From assembly GCF_031020795.1 (NCBI RefSeq), contig NZ_JAVHJP010000003.1, positions 489,408-553,407 of the forward strand: a stretch of DNA of 64,000 bases, given 5' to 3'. The stretch is from Hydrogenophaga pseudoflava. Lineage in GTDB: Bacteria > Pseudomonadota > Gammaproteobacteria > Burkholderiales > Burkholderiaceae_C. The stretch's first letter is position 1. Every line of letters begins with the position of its first letter. The translations under genes were made by a program, and so were the position numbers. This document shows positions 45,715 through 54,248 of this stretch, one piece after another. A model generated the notes under the pieces. It had not been told where the DNA came from and searched no databases. It saw nothing but the letters and a program-made list of their open reading frames with translations.

Positions 45715-48114
45715 TCAGTTGCGGACAGGCTTGCCGGTGTTCAGCATGCCCAGAATGCGCTCTTGCGTTTTCGGGTGAACGATCAGCGAGCAGAAGGCCT
45801 GGCGCTCCAGCGTCATCAGGTACTCCTCGCTCACCAGCGTGCCCGGCTCGACGTCGCCGCCGGTGACCACGTTCGCGATCAGGCTGGCGATGTGGAAGTC
45901 GTGCTGGCTGATGAAGCCGCCGTCGCGCATGTTGACCAGGCTGCCCAGGATGGTGGCCTTGCCGTCGCGGCCGGCGACCGGGAACAGGCGCTTGTGCGGC
46001 GCGCGGTAGCCACCGGCGAACATCGCCTTGGCCTCGTTGATGGCGACGAACAGCAGTTCGTCCTTGTGCGGCACGATCAGGTCGGAATGCAGCACGTAGC
46101 CGAGCTTCCTCGACTCGATGGCGCTGGTGCCGACCTTGGCCATGGCCGCGGCGGTGAAACCTTCGGTCAGGAAGGGCAGCAGGTCCTTGCCGGTCGAGGT
46201 CTCGGCGTTCTCGGCCGCGCGGCGGGCGACGTAGGTCAGGCCACCGGCACCGGGCACCAGGCCCACACCGACCTCCACCAACCCGACATAACTTTCCATG
46301 TGCAGCACGCGGCGCGCGCTGTGCACCGCCAGCTCGCAGCCACCGCCCAGCGCCAGGCCACGCACGGCGCTGACCACCGGCACGCTGGCGTAGCGCAGGC
46401 GCAGCATCATCTGCTGCATGAAGCCTTCGGCGTCTTCGATGGCGGCCACGCCCACGGCCATAAAGGCCGGCAGCATGGCCTGCAGGTCGGCGCCGGCGCT
46501 GAAAGGCTCGTCGCCCGACCAGATCACCAGGCCCTGGTACTCGGCCTCGGCCAGGTCGATGGCGGCCATCAGGCCTTCGCAGACCTCGGGGCTGATGGCG
46601 TGCATCTTCGTCTTGATGCTGGCGATCAGCACCTGGCCGTCCAGCGTCCAGGTGCGCAGGCTGTCGTTCTCGTCGATGGTCGTGCCGGCGGTTTCGAACT
46701 TCGGTCCGGCTTCGCCCAGCAACAGCTCGGGGAAGTGCTGGCGCTCATAGACCGGCAGGCTGCGGCGCGGCTCGAACACGCCCTTGGACGGGTTCCAGGA
46801 ACCTTGCGCGGTGTGCACGCCGCCGGCCTCGGCGACGGGACCCTTGAACACCCAGTCGGGCAGCGGGGCTTTGCTCAGCGCCTTGCCGGCGTCGATGTCC
46901 TCCTGGACCATCTTCGCCACCTCCAGCCAGCCGGCTTCCTGCCACAGCTCGAACGGGCCCTGCTTCATGCCGAAGCCCCAGCGCATGGCCTGGTCGACGT
47001 CGCGCGCGGTCTCGGCGATCGAGGCCAGATGCACGGCGGCGTAGTGGAAACCGTTGCGCAGGATGGCCCAGAGGAACTGGCCCTGCGGCCCTTCGCTGTT
47101 GCGCAGCAGCTTCAGGCGCTCGGCGGCCGGGCGCTTGAGCATGCGGCCGTAGACCTCGTCGGCCTTTTCGCCGGCGGGCACGTAGTCCTCGCTCTCCAGA
47201 TCGAAGCGCAGGATGTCTCGGCCGACCTTCTTGAAGAAGCCGGCCTTGGCCTTCTGGCCCAGGTTGCCGAGCTTGATCAGCTTGGCCAGCACCGGCGGCG
47301 TGCCGAAGCGGCCGTAGAACGGGTCGGTCTGCTCGTTCAGGTTGTCCTGCAGCGTCCTGATGACGTGGGCCATGGTGTCCAGGCCCACCACGTCGGCGGT
47401 GCGGAAGGTGCCGCTGGACGCGCGGCCCAGGCGCTTGCCGGTGAGGTCGTCCACCACGTCGTAGGTGAGGCCGAAGTTCTCCACCTCCTTCATCGTCGCC
47501 AGCATGCCGGCAATGCCGATGCGGTTGGCCACGAAGTTGGGCGTGTCCTTGGCGCGCACCACCCCCTTGCCCAGGCCGCTGGTGACGAAGGCTTCCAGAT
47601 CGTCGAGGATCTTCGCTTCGGTGGTCGGGGTATTGATCAGCTCCACCAGCGTCATGTAGCGCGGCGGGTTGAAGAAGTGGATGCCACAGAAACGCGGCTT
47701 GATCGCCTCGGGCAGGCCTTCGCTGAGCTGGGTGATCGACAGGCCCGAGGTGTTGGACGCGACGATGGCGTGTTCGGCGACGAAGGGCGCGATCTTCTTG
47801 TAGAGATCGAGCTTCCAGTCCATGCGCTCGGCGATGGCCTCGATGATGAGGTCGCAGCCGCGCAGCTGTTCCAGGTGCTCCTCGTAGTTGGCCTGGCCGA
47901 TCAGGTCGGCGTCCGCGGCCACACCCAGCGGCGAGGGCTTGAGCTTCTTGAGGTTCTCGATGGCGCGGGTGACGATGCCGTTCTTGGCGCCCTCCTTGGC
48001 CGGCAGGTCGAACAGCACCACCGGCACCTTGACGTTGACCAGGTGCGCCGCGATCTGCGCGCCCATCACGCCCGCGCCGAGCACGGCGACTTTTTTCACT
48101 TGGAATCGTTTCAT
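45715..48114 (-). CDS. 3-hydroxyacyl-CoA dehydrogenase/enoyl-CoA hydratase fusion (FadN/FadB-like)
   Basis: A 799-residue bifunctional beta-oxidation enzyme. The 3-hydroxyacyl-CoA dehydrogenase half is N-terminal (GAGVMGAQIAAH NAD site near residue 14, SNTSGLSITQL, GIHFFNPPRYMTLVE), and the crotonase half is C-terminal (FSAGADLQAML, VRGLALGGGCELAVHS, GLVEVGVGLVPGAGGL). This order is opposite to E. coli FadB and matches the FadN type. It pairs with the thiolase gene 9 bp downstream. The stretch between the domains (about 330-480) contains the second dehydrogenase helical domain. Confidence 0.94.
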   Translation of the reverse strand: MKRFQVKKVAVLGAGVMGAQIAAHLVNVKVPVVLFDLPAKEGAKNGIVTRAIENLKKLKPSPLGVAADADLIGQANYEEHLEQLRGCDLIIEAIAERMDWKLDLYKKIAPFVAEHAIVASNTSGLSITQLSEGLPEAIKPRFCGIHFFNPPRYMTLVELINTPTTEAKILDDLEAFVTSGLGKGVVRAKDTPNFVANRIGIAGMLATMKEVENFGLTYDVVDDLTGKRLGRASSGTFRTADVVGLDTMAHVIRTLQDNLNEQTDPFYGRFGTPPVLAKLIKLGNLGQKAKAGFFKKVGRDILRFDLESEDYVPAGEKADEVYGRMLKRPAAERLKLLRNSEGPQGQFLWAILRNGFHYAAVHLASIAETARDVDQAMRWGFGMKQGPFELWQEAGWLEVAKMVQEDIDAGKALSKAPLPDWVFKGPVAEAGGVHTAQGSWNPSKGVFEPRRSLPVYERQHFPELLLGEAGPKFETAGTTIDENDSLRTWTLDGQVLIASIKTKMHAISPEVCEGLMAAIDLAEAEYQGLVIWSGDEPFSAGADLQAMLPAFMAVGVAAIEDAEGFMQQMMLRLRYASVPVVSAVRGLALGGGCELAVHSARRVLHMESYVGLVEVGVGLVPGAGGLTYVARRAAENAETSTGKDLLPFLTEGFTAAAMAKVGTSAIESRKLGYVLHSDLIVPHKDELLFVAINEAKAMFAGGYRAPHKRLFPVAGRDGKATILGSLVNMRDGGFISQHDFHIASLIANVVTGGDVEPGTLVSEEYLMTLERQAFCSLIVHPKTQERILGMLNTGKPVRN

Positions 48115-48143
48115 TGGGGTTCCATGAAGGAGTGGGGCAAGCG

Positions 48144-48575
48144 TCACTGCACGCGTTGCCAGATCTGGGTCCGGTAGAAGGGGCCGATGTAGCCGCGGAT
48201 CTGCAGCTGCTTGCCGCCATCCAGCGGGGTCATCTTCAAGGTGTATTCCTTGCCGTTTTCGGGGTCGAGGATCTTTCCGCCTTCCCACACCGCGTCAGAG
48301 GCCGACTTCTTCGCACCACGGATGATTTCCATGCCCACCTTGGGCTTGTCCTTGCGGTCGTCGGTGCACGCCGTGCAGTTGGGTTCACCACTTTGCGTGA
48401 GCGCCTTTTCGATCCGGCCGTGCAGCGCGCCCGAGGCCGCTGGCGCAATGCGGATCTCGGCCTTGGCCTCGCCCGTCTTGTCGTCGATGTTGCGCCAGAG
48501 GCCCTCCGGGGTCATCTGGGCCATGGCCATGGTCGAGGCCATGGACAGAACGAATGCAACGGTGCACTTGCTCAC
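48144..48575 (-). CDS. DUF2147 periplasmic protein
   Basis: A 143-residue exported protein starting at GTG (48575), supported by an AGGAGACACC ribosome site. The signal peptide (1-21) ends ASTMAMAQ. The mature domain has TPEGLWRNIDDKTGEAKAEIRI, CTACTDDRKDKP with two Cys, GKILDPENGKEYTLKM and YIGPFYRTQIWQR, the set of features defining DUF2147, a lipocalin-like fold. It lies inside the beta-oxidation operon between acyl-CoA dehydrogenase and FadB-like genes, so it might bind fatty acids or report on the envelope; no function is established. Confidence 0.88.
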   Translation of the reverse strand: MSKCTVAFVLSMASTMAMAQMTPEGLWRNIDDKTGEAKAEIRIAPAASGALHGRIEKALTQSGEPNCTACTDDRKDKPKVGMEIIRGAKKSASDAVWEGGKILDPENGKEYTLKMTPLDGGKQLQIRGYIGPFYRTQIWQRVQ

Positions 48576-48618
48576 GGGTGTCTCCTGGTGTCTTTGTGGG
48601 CGGGAGGGCAAAGACCCG

Positions 48619-50415
48619 TCAGGCCAGCGCCGCGTCTGTGTCCATCAGCGCCTTGCTGCCGGCGCGCGCGGTGCGCATCAGCATCGCCGTCTCGGGGAAC
48701 AGCTTGGCGAAGTAGAAGCGCGCGGTCTGCAGCTTGGCGGTGTAGAACGGATCGGTGCTGCCTTCAGCGATCTTCTGCAGCGACACCTGCGCCATGCGGG
48801 CCCAGAAGTAGCCGAACACCAGGTGGCCGGCCACGCGCAGGTAGTCCACCGCAGCAGCGCCCACCTCGTCGGGGTTCTGCAGGCCCTTGAAGCCGATCTC
48901 CATGGTGAACTTGGTGATCTGCTCGCCCAGCACGGCCAGCGGGTTGATGAACTCGGCCATCTTCTCGTTGACGCCCTCTTCCTGCACCAGCGCACCGACC
49001 AGCTTGCCGAACTTCTTGAGCGTGGCGCCGTTGTTGCCCAGCACCTTGCGGCCCAGCAGGTCCAGCGACTGGATGGTGTTGGTGCCTTCGTAGATCATGT
49101 TGATGCGCGCGTCGCGCACGAACTGCTCCATGCCCCATTCCTTGATGTAGCCGTGGCCGCCGAAGACCTGCTGGCACATGGTGGCGGCCTGGTAGCCGTT
49201 GTCGGTCAGGAAGGCTTTGACGATGGGCGTCAGCAGCGACAGCATCTCGTCGCTGTCCTTGCGCACCTTCTCGTCGGGGTGGTGGTGCACCTTCTCCAGC
49301 AGCACCGAGCTGTACATGGCGAGCGCCCGGCCGCCTTCGGCGTAGGCTTTGGCGGTCAGCAGCATCTTGCGCACGTCGGGGTGCACGATGATCGGGTCGG
49401 CGGGCTTGTCCTTGGCCTTGGCACCGCTCAGGCTGCGCATCTGGATGCGGTCCTTGGCGTAGGCCAGGGCGTTCTGGTAGGCCACTTCGGTCAGGCCCAG
49501 CGACTGGTTGCCCACACCCAGGCGGGCGGCGTTCATCATCACGAACATGGCTTGCATGCCCTTGTGCGGCTGGCCGACCAAGGTGCCGATGGCGCCGTCG
49601 ATGACGATCTGCGCCGTGGCGTTGCCGTGGATGCCCATCTTGTGCTCCAGGCCACCACAGTGGATGCCGTTGCGCGCGCCCAGCGTGCCGTCGGCACTGG
49701 CCAGGAACTTCGGCACCACGAACAGGCTGATGCCCTTGATGCCGGGGGGCGCGTCGGGCAGGCGGGCCAGCACCAGGTGCACGATGTTGGCGGCCATGTC
49801 GTGTTCACCGGCGCTGATGAAGATTTTGTTGCCGGTGATCTTGTAGGTACCGTCGCCCTGCGGTTCGGCCTTGGTGCGCATCAGGCCCAGGTCGGTGCCG
49901 CAGTGCGGCTCGGTCAGGCACATGGTGCCGGTCCACTCGCCGCTGACCAGCCTGGGCAGGTACAGCGCTTTCTGCTCAGGCGTGCCGTGTTGGTGCAGCG
50001 CGGCGTAGGCGCCGTGGCTCAGGCCGGGGTACATGGTCCAGGCCTGGTTGGCCGAGTTCATCATCTCGTACAGGCACTGGTTGACCACCAGCGGCAGGCC
50101 CTGGCCGCCGTACTCGGGGTCGCACGACAGCGCCGACCAGCCGCCGTCGGTGTAGGTCTTGTAGGCGTCCTTGAAGCCGGCGGGCGTCTTCACTTCGTGC
50201 GTGACCTTGTCCAGCGTGCAGCCCTCGGTGTCGCCGCTGATGTTGAGCGGGAAGATCACCTGCGAGGCGAACTTGCCGGCTTCTTCGAGCACGGCGTTGA
50301 TGGTGTCGGCGTCCATCTCGGCGTGCTGGGGCATGGACTGGAAGTCGGCGCTGACGTTCAGCACCTCGTGCATCACAAACTGCATGTCGCGCAGGGGCGG
50401 GTTGTAGACGGGCAT
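48619..50415 (-). CDS. Long acyl-CoA dehydrogenase (DmdC/FadE5-like)
   Basis: A 598-residue acyl-CoA dehydrogenase of the group with an extra C-terminal helical domain. FAD and substrate motifs are TMCLTEPHCGTDLG and KIFISAGEHDM, the catalytic Glu is in INMIYEGTNTIQSLDLLGRK (about residue 440), and the tail (about 470-598) is the added domain. Related enzymes include 3-methylmercaptopropionyl-CoA and broad long-chain dehydrogenases. It follows the TetR gene by 39 bp and starts the enzymatic part of the operon, so a general fatty-acid role is likely. Confidence 0.92.
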   Translation of the reverse strand: MPVYNPPLRDMQFVMHEVLNVSADFQSMPQHAEMDADTINAVLEEAGKFASQVIFPLNISGDTEGCTLDKVTHEVKTPAGFKDAYKTYTDGGWSALSCDPEYGGQGLPLVVNQCLYEMMNSANQAWTMYPGLSHGAYAALHQHGTPEQKALYLPRLVSGEWTGTMCLTEPHCGTDLGLMRTKAEPQGDGTYKITGNKIFISAGEHDMAANIVHLVLARLPDAPPGIKGISLFVVPKFLASADGTLGARNGIHCGGLEHKMGIHGNATAQIVIDGAIGTLVGQPHKGMQAMFVMMNAARLGVGNQSLGLTEVAYQNALAYAKDRIQMRSLSGAKAKDKPADPIIVHPDVRKMLLTAKAYAEGGRALAMYSSVLLEKVHHHPDEKVRKDSDEMLSLLTPIVKAFLTDNGYQAATMCQQVFGGHGYIKEWGMEQFVRDARINMIYEGTNTIQSLDLLGRKVLGNNGATLKKFGKLVGALVQEEGVNEKMAEFINPLAVLGEQITKFTMEIGFKGLQNPDEVGAAAVDYLRVAGHLVFGYFWARMAQVSLQKIAEGSTDPFYTAKLQTARFYFAKLFPETAMLMRTARAGSKALMDTDAALA

Positions 50416-50454
50416 GGGGAGACTCCTGAGGATGGCTTGTGAAGAAAGGGAGGG

Positions 50455-51156
50455 TCAGGCGGCGCGCGGCTTGCGGGCGGCCTTGCGCGCAGGGGTGCTG
50501 CCGGGGGCCTCGTCCGCGCTGTAGCGCTGCACGATGCCCTCGAAGGCAGTGACCGCGCGCTGCAGGGAGTCGGGCGTGCGCAGGAAGCGGGCCTCGTAGT
50601 GCAGCGCGAGGATCAGGGAATGGATCTCGAAGCGCATCTGGTCGGCGTCGGTGTCGCCGCGCAGATGGCCCTCTTCGATGGCGATATCGATGGCGCGCTT
50701 CATCGCCGCCAGCCAGGTGCTGACCGAGCTGGCCAGCGCGTCGCGCACCGGCCCGGGCCGGTCGTCGAACTCCACCGCGCCGCTGATGTAGAGGCAGCCC
50801 GAATCGATCTCGACCGAAGTGCGCTTCATCCAGTTGTCGAACAGCGCACGCAGACGCGGCAGGCCGCGCGGCACCGACATGGCGGGGTAGAACACCTCTT
50901 CCTCGAATCGCTGGTGGTACTCGCGCACCACCGAGATCTGCAGCTCTTCGCGCGAGCCGAAGTGCGCGAACACGCCCGACTTGCTCATCTGCATGACCTC
51001 GGCCAGCGCGCCGATGGACAGGCCTTCGAGTCCGATCTGCGTGGCCAGCCCCAGCGCCGCATCGACGATGGCGGCCTTGGTCAGCTGACCTTTTTGCAGC
51101 GACCTTGTCAGGGCGGCGTCGCTGCGTGGGCGTTTGGAGGAAGTGGTGGCACTCAT
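50455..51156 (-). CDS. TetR-family regulator of the beta-oxidation operon
   Basis: A 233-residue TetR protein. The HTH is at about residues 26-70 (AIVDAALGLATQIGLEGLSIGALAEVMQM then GVFAHFGSREELQISVV). The C-terminal domain (about 95-200) with FYPAMSVPRGLPRLRALFDNWM matches the TetR_C_16925-type group, and a basic Ala/Lys-rich tail (PARKAARKPRAA) ends it. As first gene of the operon it is likely autoregulated. A possible operator (TCGAACGGTCGT) lies 31 bp upstream. The ligand is probably a long-chain acyl-CoA; inference. Confidence 0.9.
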   Translation of the reverse strand: MSATTSSKRPRSDAALTRSLQKGQLTKAAIVDAALGLATQIGLEGLSIGALAEVMQMSKSGVFAHFGSREELQISVVREYHQRFEEEVFYPAMSVPRGLPRLRALFDNWMKRTSVEIDSGCLYISGAVEFDDRPGPVRDALASSVSTWLAAMKRAIDIAIEEGHLRGDTDADQMRFEIHSLILALHYEARFLRTPDSLQRAVTAFEGIVQRYSADEAPGSTPARKAARKPRAA

Positions 51157-51187
51157 GCGGTGTAGAAAAAAGCAGACCGCTCACAAA

Positions 51188-51199
51188 TCGAACGGTCGT
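51188..51199. promoter_or_regulatory. Imperfect dyad TCGAACGGTCGT, candidate TetR operator
   Basis: The core CGA-N4-TCG is a perfect six-base dyad immediately downstream of a possible minus-strand -10 (TAAAAA around 51210). Position and shape suit an autoregulatory TetR site, but no second copy is seen in the gap. Confidence 0.4.
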
Positions 51200-51262
51200 G
51201 CTATTTTTACCGCAAAAGAATGACCCCACGCGCAGCGATTGGCGCAGGGCGGAGACTTTGTC

Positions 51263-51278
51263 TAGGGGCTGCGCCCTA
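51263..51278. promoter_or_regulatory. Dyad TAGGGGCTGCGCCCTA, site A upstream of the fad operon
   Basis: Sixteen-base element with TAGGG/CCCTA arms, preceded by GTC. It aligns with site B 41 bp away (TANGGG start, CCC core and final A shared). It lies about 110 bp upstream of the TetR start codon. A dimeric activator or response regulator could bind the pair; the protein is unknown. Confidence 0.45.
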
Positions 51279-51303
51279 ATGGGCGGCGCGCGGCGCCACC
51301 GTC

Positions 51304-51319
51304 TACGGGTTTACCCGCA
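51304..51319. promoter_or_regulatory. Dyad TACGGGTTTACCCGCA, site B upstream of the fad operon
   Basis: Part of a 22-base inverted repeat (51301-51322) with ten-base arms carrying one mismatch. It begins 18 bp before the end of the slmA gene stop side, so it could also act as a hairpin at the 3' end of slmA mRNA, although there is no T run. Confidence 0.45.
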
Positions 51320-51336
51320 GACCCGGGCCCACCCGC

Positions 51337-52014
51337 TCACAGGCGGCCGTCGGGCAGCAGGAGGCGCAGGCCGTGCTCGAGGTTCTCGCCGGGGGAGCGC
51401 TTGAAGCCACTGCGCGCAAAGCGCTGCAACCGCCCCATGCAGAAGGCCGTGATCACCGAGGCGTCGGCCTGGGCGTCGACGGTGGGCGTGGACACCGACG
51501 AGAGCACCGCGATCTCGCGCAGGTTCTGGCGCAGCGCCGACTCGATCTTGTCGAAGAACAGGTTCATGCGCTGTTGCAGGCGCTCGTTCTCGTACACCAG
51601 CGCGTCGCCCACCATGACGCGCGCCATGCCGGGGTTCTTCTCGCCGAACTGGAGCAGCAGAGTGACCAGCTTGCGCGAGCGCAGGACCGGGTCGGGCTCG
51701 CGCTCGCTCAGCTGGTTGACCAGCCCGAACACGGACTGTTCGATGAACTCGATCAGGCCTTCGAACATCTGGGCCTTGCTGGCGAAATGGCGGTAGAGGG
51801 CGGCTTCGCTGACCTCCAGCCGCGCGGCCAGCGCCGCGGTCGTCACGCGCTCCGCACCCGGCTGCTCCAGCATGGTGGCCAGTGCCTGCAGGATCTGGAC
51901 CCGGCGCTCACCCGGCCTGGGCCGCTTGCGACCACCGGCCTCGGCGCTTTCGTTGCCTTCGTTGGCGGCTTCTGGAGAGGCGGCGGCCGTGGACGAGGAA
52001 GCGCTGGAGCTCAT
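51337..52014 (-). CDS. slmA: Nucleoid occlusion factor SlmA (TetR family)
   Basis: A TetR-family DNA-binding protein of about 225 residues that in other bacteria blocks FtsZ assembly over the nucleoid. Beyond the HTH (RRVQILQALATMLEQPGAER then VTTAALAARLEVSEAALYRHF) it has SlmA-specific sequence: KAQMFEGLIEFIEQSVFGLV, LLLQFGEKNPGMARVMVGDAL and CMGRLQRFARSGFKRSP. An acidic, Ser/Ala-rich leader precedes the HTH. A longer start at 52080 would overlap the histidine kinase stop by 4 bp (ATGA) and is a real alternative. It follows a two-component system and argB on the same strand. Confidence 0.87.
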   Translation of the reverse strand: MSSSASSSTAAASPEAANEGNESAEAGGRKRPRPGERRVQILQALATMLEQPGAERVTTAALAARLEVSEAALYRHFASKAQMFEGLIEFIEQSVFGLVNQLSEREPDPVLRSRKLVTLLLQFGEKNPGMARVMVGDALVYENERLQQRMNLFFDKIESALRQNLREIAVLSSVSTPTVDAQADASVITAFCMGRLQRFARSGFKRSPGENLEHGLRLLLPDGRL

Positions 52015-52076
52015 GGGTGGTTCGGGTCCGTTGGTGTTCAGCAGACGGGCCGGCGAGGTGTCCGGCCCGTGGTGTG

Positions 52077-53570
52077 TCATCCCTCCAATGATTCTCGCAC
52101 AGGCCTGCCGCCGGACCGGACCGCCACGAACACCACGCGCACGCGCAACCCGCGCCCATTCCCACCGGTCAGCAACTGCAGCTGGGTGCGATGGGAGCGG
52201 GCGATTTCGTCGGCAATGGCCAGCCCCAGCCCGCTGCCGTCGGCCTGGGTTCCGGGCAGGCGGTAGAAGCGCTCCAGCACCCGCCGCCGTTCGTCTTCCG
52301 CGATGCCGGGGCCATCGTCCTCGACCTCGATCCACGCCTGCGGCGGTTCCACGGCCAGGTCCTGACCACAGCGCAGCGTGATGCGCCCACCCGGCGGGGT
52401 GTACTTGACCGCGTTGTCCACGATGTTGATCAGCAGCTCGCGCAGCAGCCAGGTGTGGCCACGGGTCTGGGCCGGCTCGGCCTCCAGTCCCAGGTCCATC
52501 TGCTTGTCGGCCGCTGCGTCGAGATAGAGCGCCAGGATGTTCTCGCACAGCTCCTGCAAATCCACCTGCTCCTGGGGGTGGGTGCCGGCGCTCACGCTGT
52601 CGGCGCGCGACAGCGCCAGCAGCTGGTTGGCCAGCTGCGAGGTGCGCCGCGTCGCGTCGCGCAGGCGGTGCACCTGCTCGACCCGCAGGCTGAGCGTCTC
52701 TGCGCCGCCCATCGAACGGGCCGCCTGTGACCACGCCTCGACCTGGGCCTGCAGGCCTGCGAGCGGCGTGCGCAGCTGGTGCGCAGCATCGGCCACGAAG
52801 CGCCGCTGTGCCTGCGTCTGGTCGTTCACCAGCGAGAACAGGCGGTTGAGCGAGGACACCAGCGGCCGCACCTCGGCCGGGGCGCTCTCGGCGTCGATGG
52901 GACTGAGGTCCCGCGGCGAGCGGCGTTCGACCGCCTCCTTGAGATCGATCAGCGGGCGCAAGGCGCGCGACACCGCCCAGGTCACCGCCACCGCCGCCAC
53001 CAGCATGAGCAGCAGGTTGGGCAGCACCACGCGCAGCAGCACCGTGTCCAGCCACTGCTGGCGACCATCGGAGCCATCGGCCAGCATGATGATGAGTTCA
53101 CCGGCCGCCGTCGGGCTGCGCTGCGCCACCACCCGGTAGGTGATGCCGCCGTCGACCACGCTGAGGAACTCGGCGTCGTCGGTGGTGGGCAGCACCGTCG
53201 GCAGCCAGCGGTCGCCCACCAGCAGACGCCCGTTGGCATCCATCACGCCGTAGGCGGCGTAACCCTCGCGCTCCTTGAGGAACTCGTCCACGGGCGGCGC
53301 CAGCAGGAGGGCCAGCCCCGGATCGGCGTCGATGTCGATGGGCCGGGGGGCATCCCTGGGCTGGGTGACCACCACCGAGTCGGCCAGCATCGGCACCAGC
53401 CTCAGCAGCTGCTGGTCCTGCTGCAGGGCCGCGGTGCCCGCGCTCTGGTAGTGGAAATAGACGCTGGCCAGCCCGACCAGGCCGAGCGGCAGGAACAGCA
53501 AAACCAGCAGGCGCCGCTGCAGCCCCCAGATCAGGCCGTCGGACGACGGGCCTTCAGGGCTCACGCGCAT
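52077..53570 (-). CDS. Sensor histidine kinase (TctE/QseC-like)
   Basis: A 497-residue membrane sensor. Two transmembrane segments (about 19-38 and 178-200) flank a periplasmic 2CSK_N-type domain (about 45-170). A short HAMP-like segment leads to the dimerisation box FVADAAHQLRTPLAGLQ with phospho-acceptor His264, then the ATPase domain with NIVDNAVKYTPPGG, DDGPGIAEDE and GSGLGLAIADEIA. It overlaps the response regulator gene by 17 bp. The N-terminal region resembles sensors for tricarboxylates in the TctE group, so a carboxylate or peptide signal is possible. Confidence 0.93.
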   Translation of the reverse strand: MRVSPEGPSSDGLIWGLQRRLLVLLFLPLGLVGLASVYFHYQSAGTAALQQDQQLLRLVPMLADSVVVTQPRDAPRPIDIDADPGLALLLAPPVDEFLKEREGYAAYGVMDANGRLLVGDRWLPTVLPTTDDAEFLSVVDGGITYRVVAQRSPTAAGELIIMLADGSDGRQQWLDTVLLRVVLPNLLLMLVAAVAVTWAVSRALRPLIDLKEAVERRSPRDLSPIDAESAPAEVRPLVSSLNRLFSLVNDQTQAQRRFVADAAHQLRTPLAGLQAQVEAWSQAARSMGGAETLSLRVEQVHRLRDATRRTSQLANQLLALSRADSVSAGTHPQEQVDLQELCENILALYLDAAADKQMDLGLEAEPAQTRGHTWLLRELLINIVDNAVKYTPPGGRITLRCGQDLAVEPPQAWIEVEDDGPGIAEDERRRVLERFYRLPGTQADGSGLGLAIADEIARSHRTQLQLLTGGNGRGLRVRVVFVAVRSGGRPVRESLEG

Positions 53571-54246
53571 GGGAGGCGGGCGGCAGCAGTTCGAGCCGGT
53601 AGCCGAAGCCGCGGATCGAGCGCAGCGCCACTCCGGCCGGCTCCAGCTTGGCGCGCAAACGCGAGACGTACACCTCGATGGCGTTGGGTGTGATTTCCTT
53701 GTCCCAGCCGGTGAGGGCCGCCAGCAGCTTGTCCTTGGCCGCCGGCTTGGGCGCCTGCAGCAGCAGGTACTCCAGCACCGTCCATTCGCGTGGCCCCAGT
53801 TCCATGGCCTGTCCGGCCAGGCAGACACGGCGCTGCGCCGTGTCCATCTCCAGCGGCCCCAGACTGAGCACGGCCGTGGTCGCGGCCTGCGAGCGCCGCA
53901 GCAGCGCCCGCAGGCGCGCCAGCAGTTCGGGCAGCTCGAAGGGCTTGAGCATGTAGTCGTCGGCGCCGAGGTCCAGGCCCTGCACCCGGTCGTGCAGTGC
54001 GTCGCGCGCGGTGAGGATCAGCACCGGTATCGCCAGACCCCGCGCGCGCAGGCGCTGCGTCAGCTCCAGGCCGTTGATGCCGGGCAGGCCGATGTCGACG
54101 ATGGCCAAGTCGAAGCTGTCCTTGTCGAGCGCCTGTTCGGCACGCTCGGCGCTGCCCACCCAATCCACCGTGTAGCCGGCATTGCTCAGCCCCAGCTTGA
54201 TGCCGCTGGCGACCATCACGTCGTCTTCGACCAGCAGCAGTCTCAT
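53554..54246 (-). CDS. OmpR-family response regulator (TctD/QseB-like)
   Basis: A 230-residue response regulator. The receiver domain (1-115) has the acidic pair EDD at 7-9, phospho-acceptor Asp51 in AIVDIGLPG, Thr in LTARD and Lys in MLKPFE. The winged-helix domain (about 130-225) has LGPREWTVLEYLLLQAP and NAIEVYVSRLRAKLEPAGVALRSIRGFGYRL-type sequence, so it should bind DNA directly. It lies 2 bp downstream of argB and overlaps its kinase gene, forming a compact argB-regulator-kinase-slmA array. Confidence 0.94.
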   Translation of the reverse strand: MRLLLVEDDVMVASGIKLGLSNAGYTVDWVGSAERAEQALDKDSFDLAIVDIGLPGINGLELTQRLRARGLAIPVLILTARDALHDRVQGLDLGADDYMLKPFELPELLARLRALLRRSQAATTAVLSLGPLEMDTAQRRVCLAGQAMELGPREWTVLEYLLLQAPKPAAKDKLLAALTGWDKEITPNAIEVYVSRLRAKLEPAGVALRSIRGFGYRLELLPPASHAREP

Positions 54247-54248
54247 GG

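Noticed and set aside
51301-51322. Terminator of slmA
   Set aside because: The inverted repeat is strong but is followed by G+C-rich sequence with no T run, and a similar dyad lies 41 bp away, so paired protein-binding sites are more likely.
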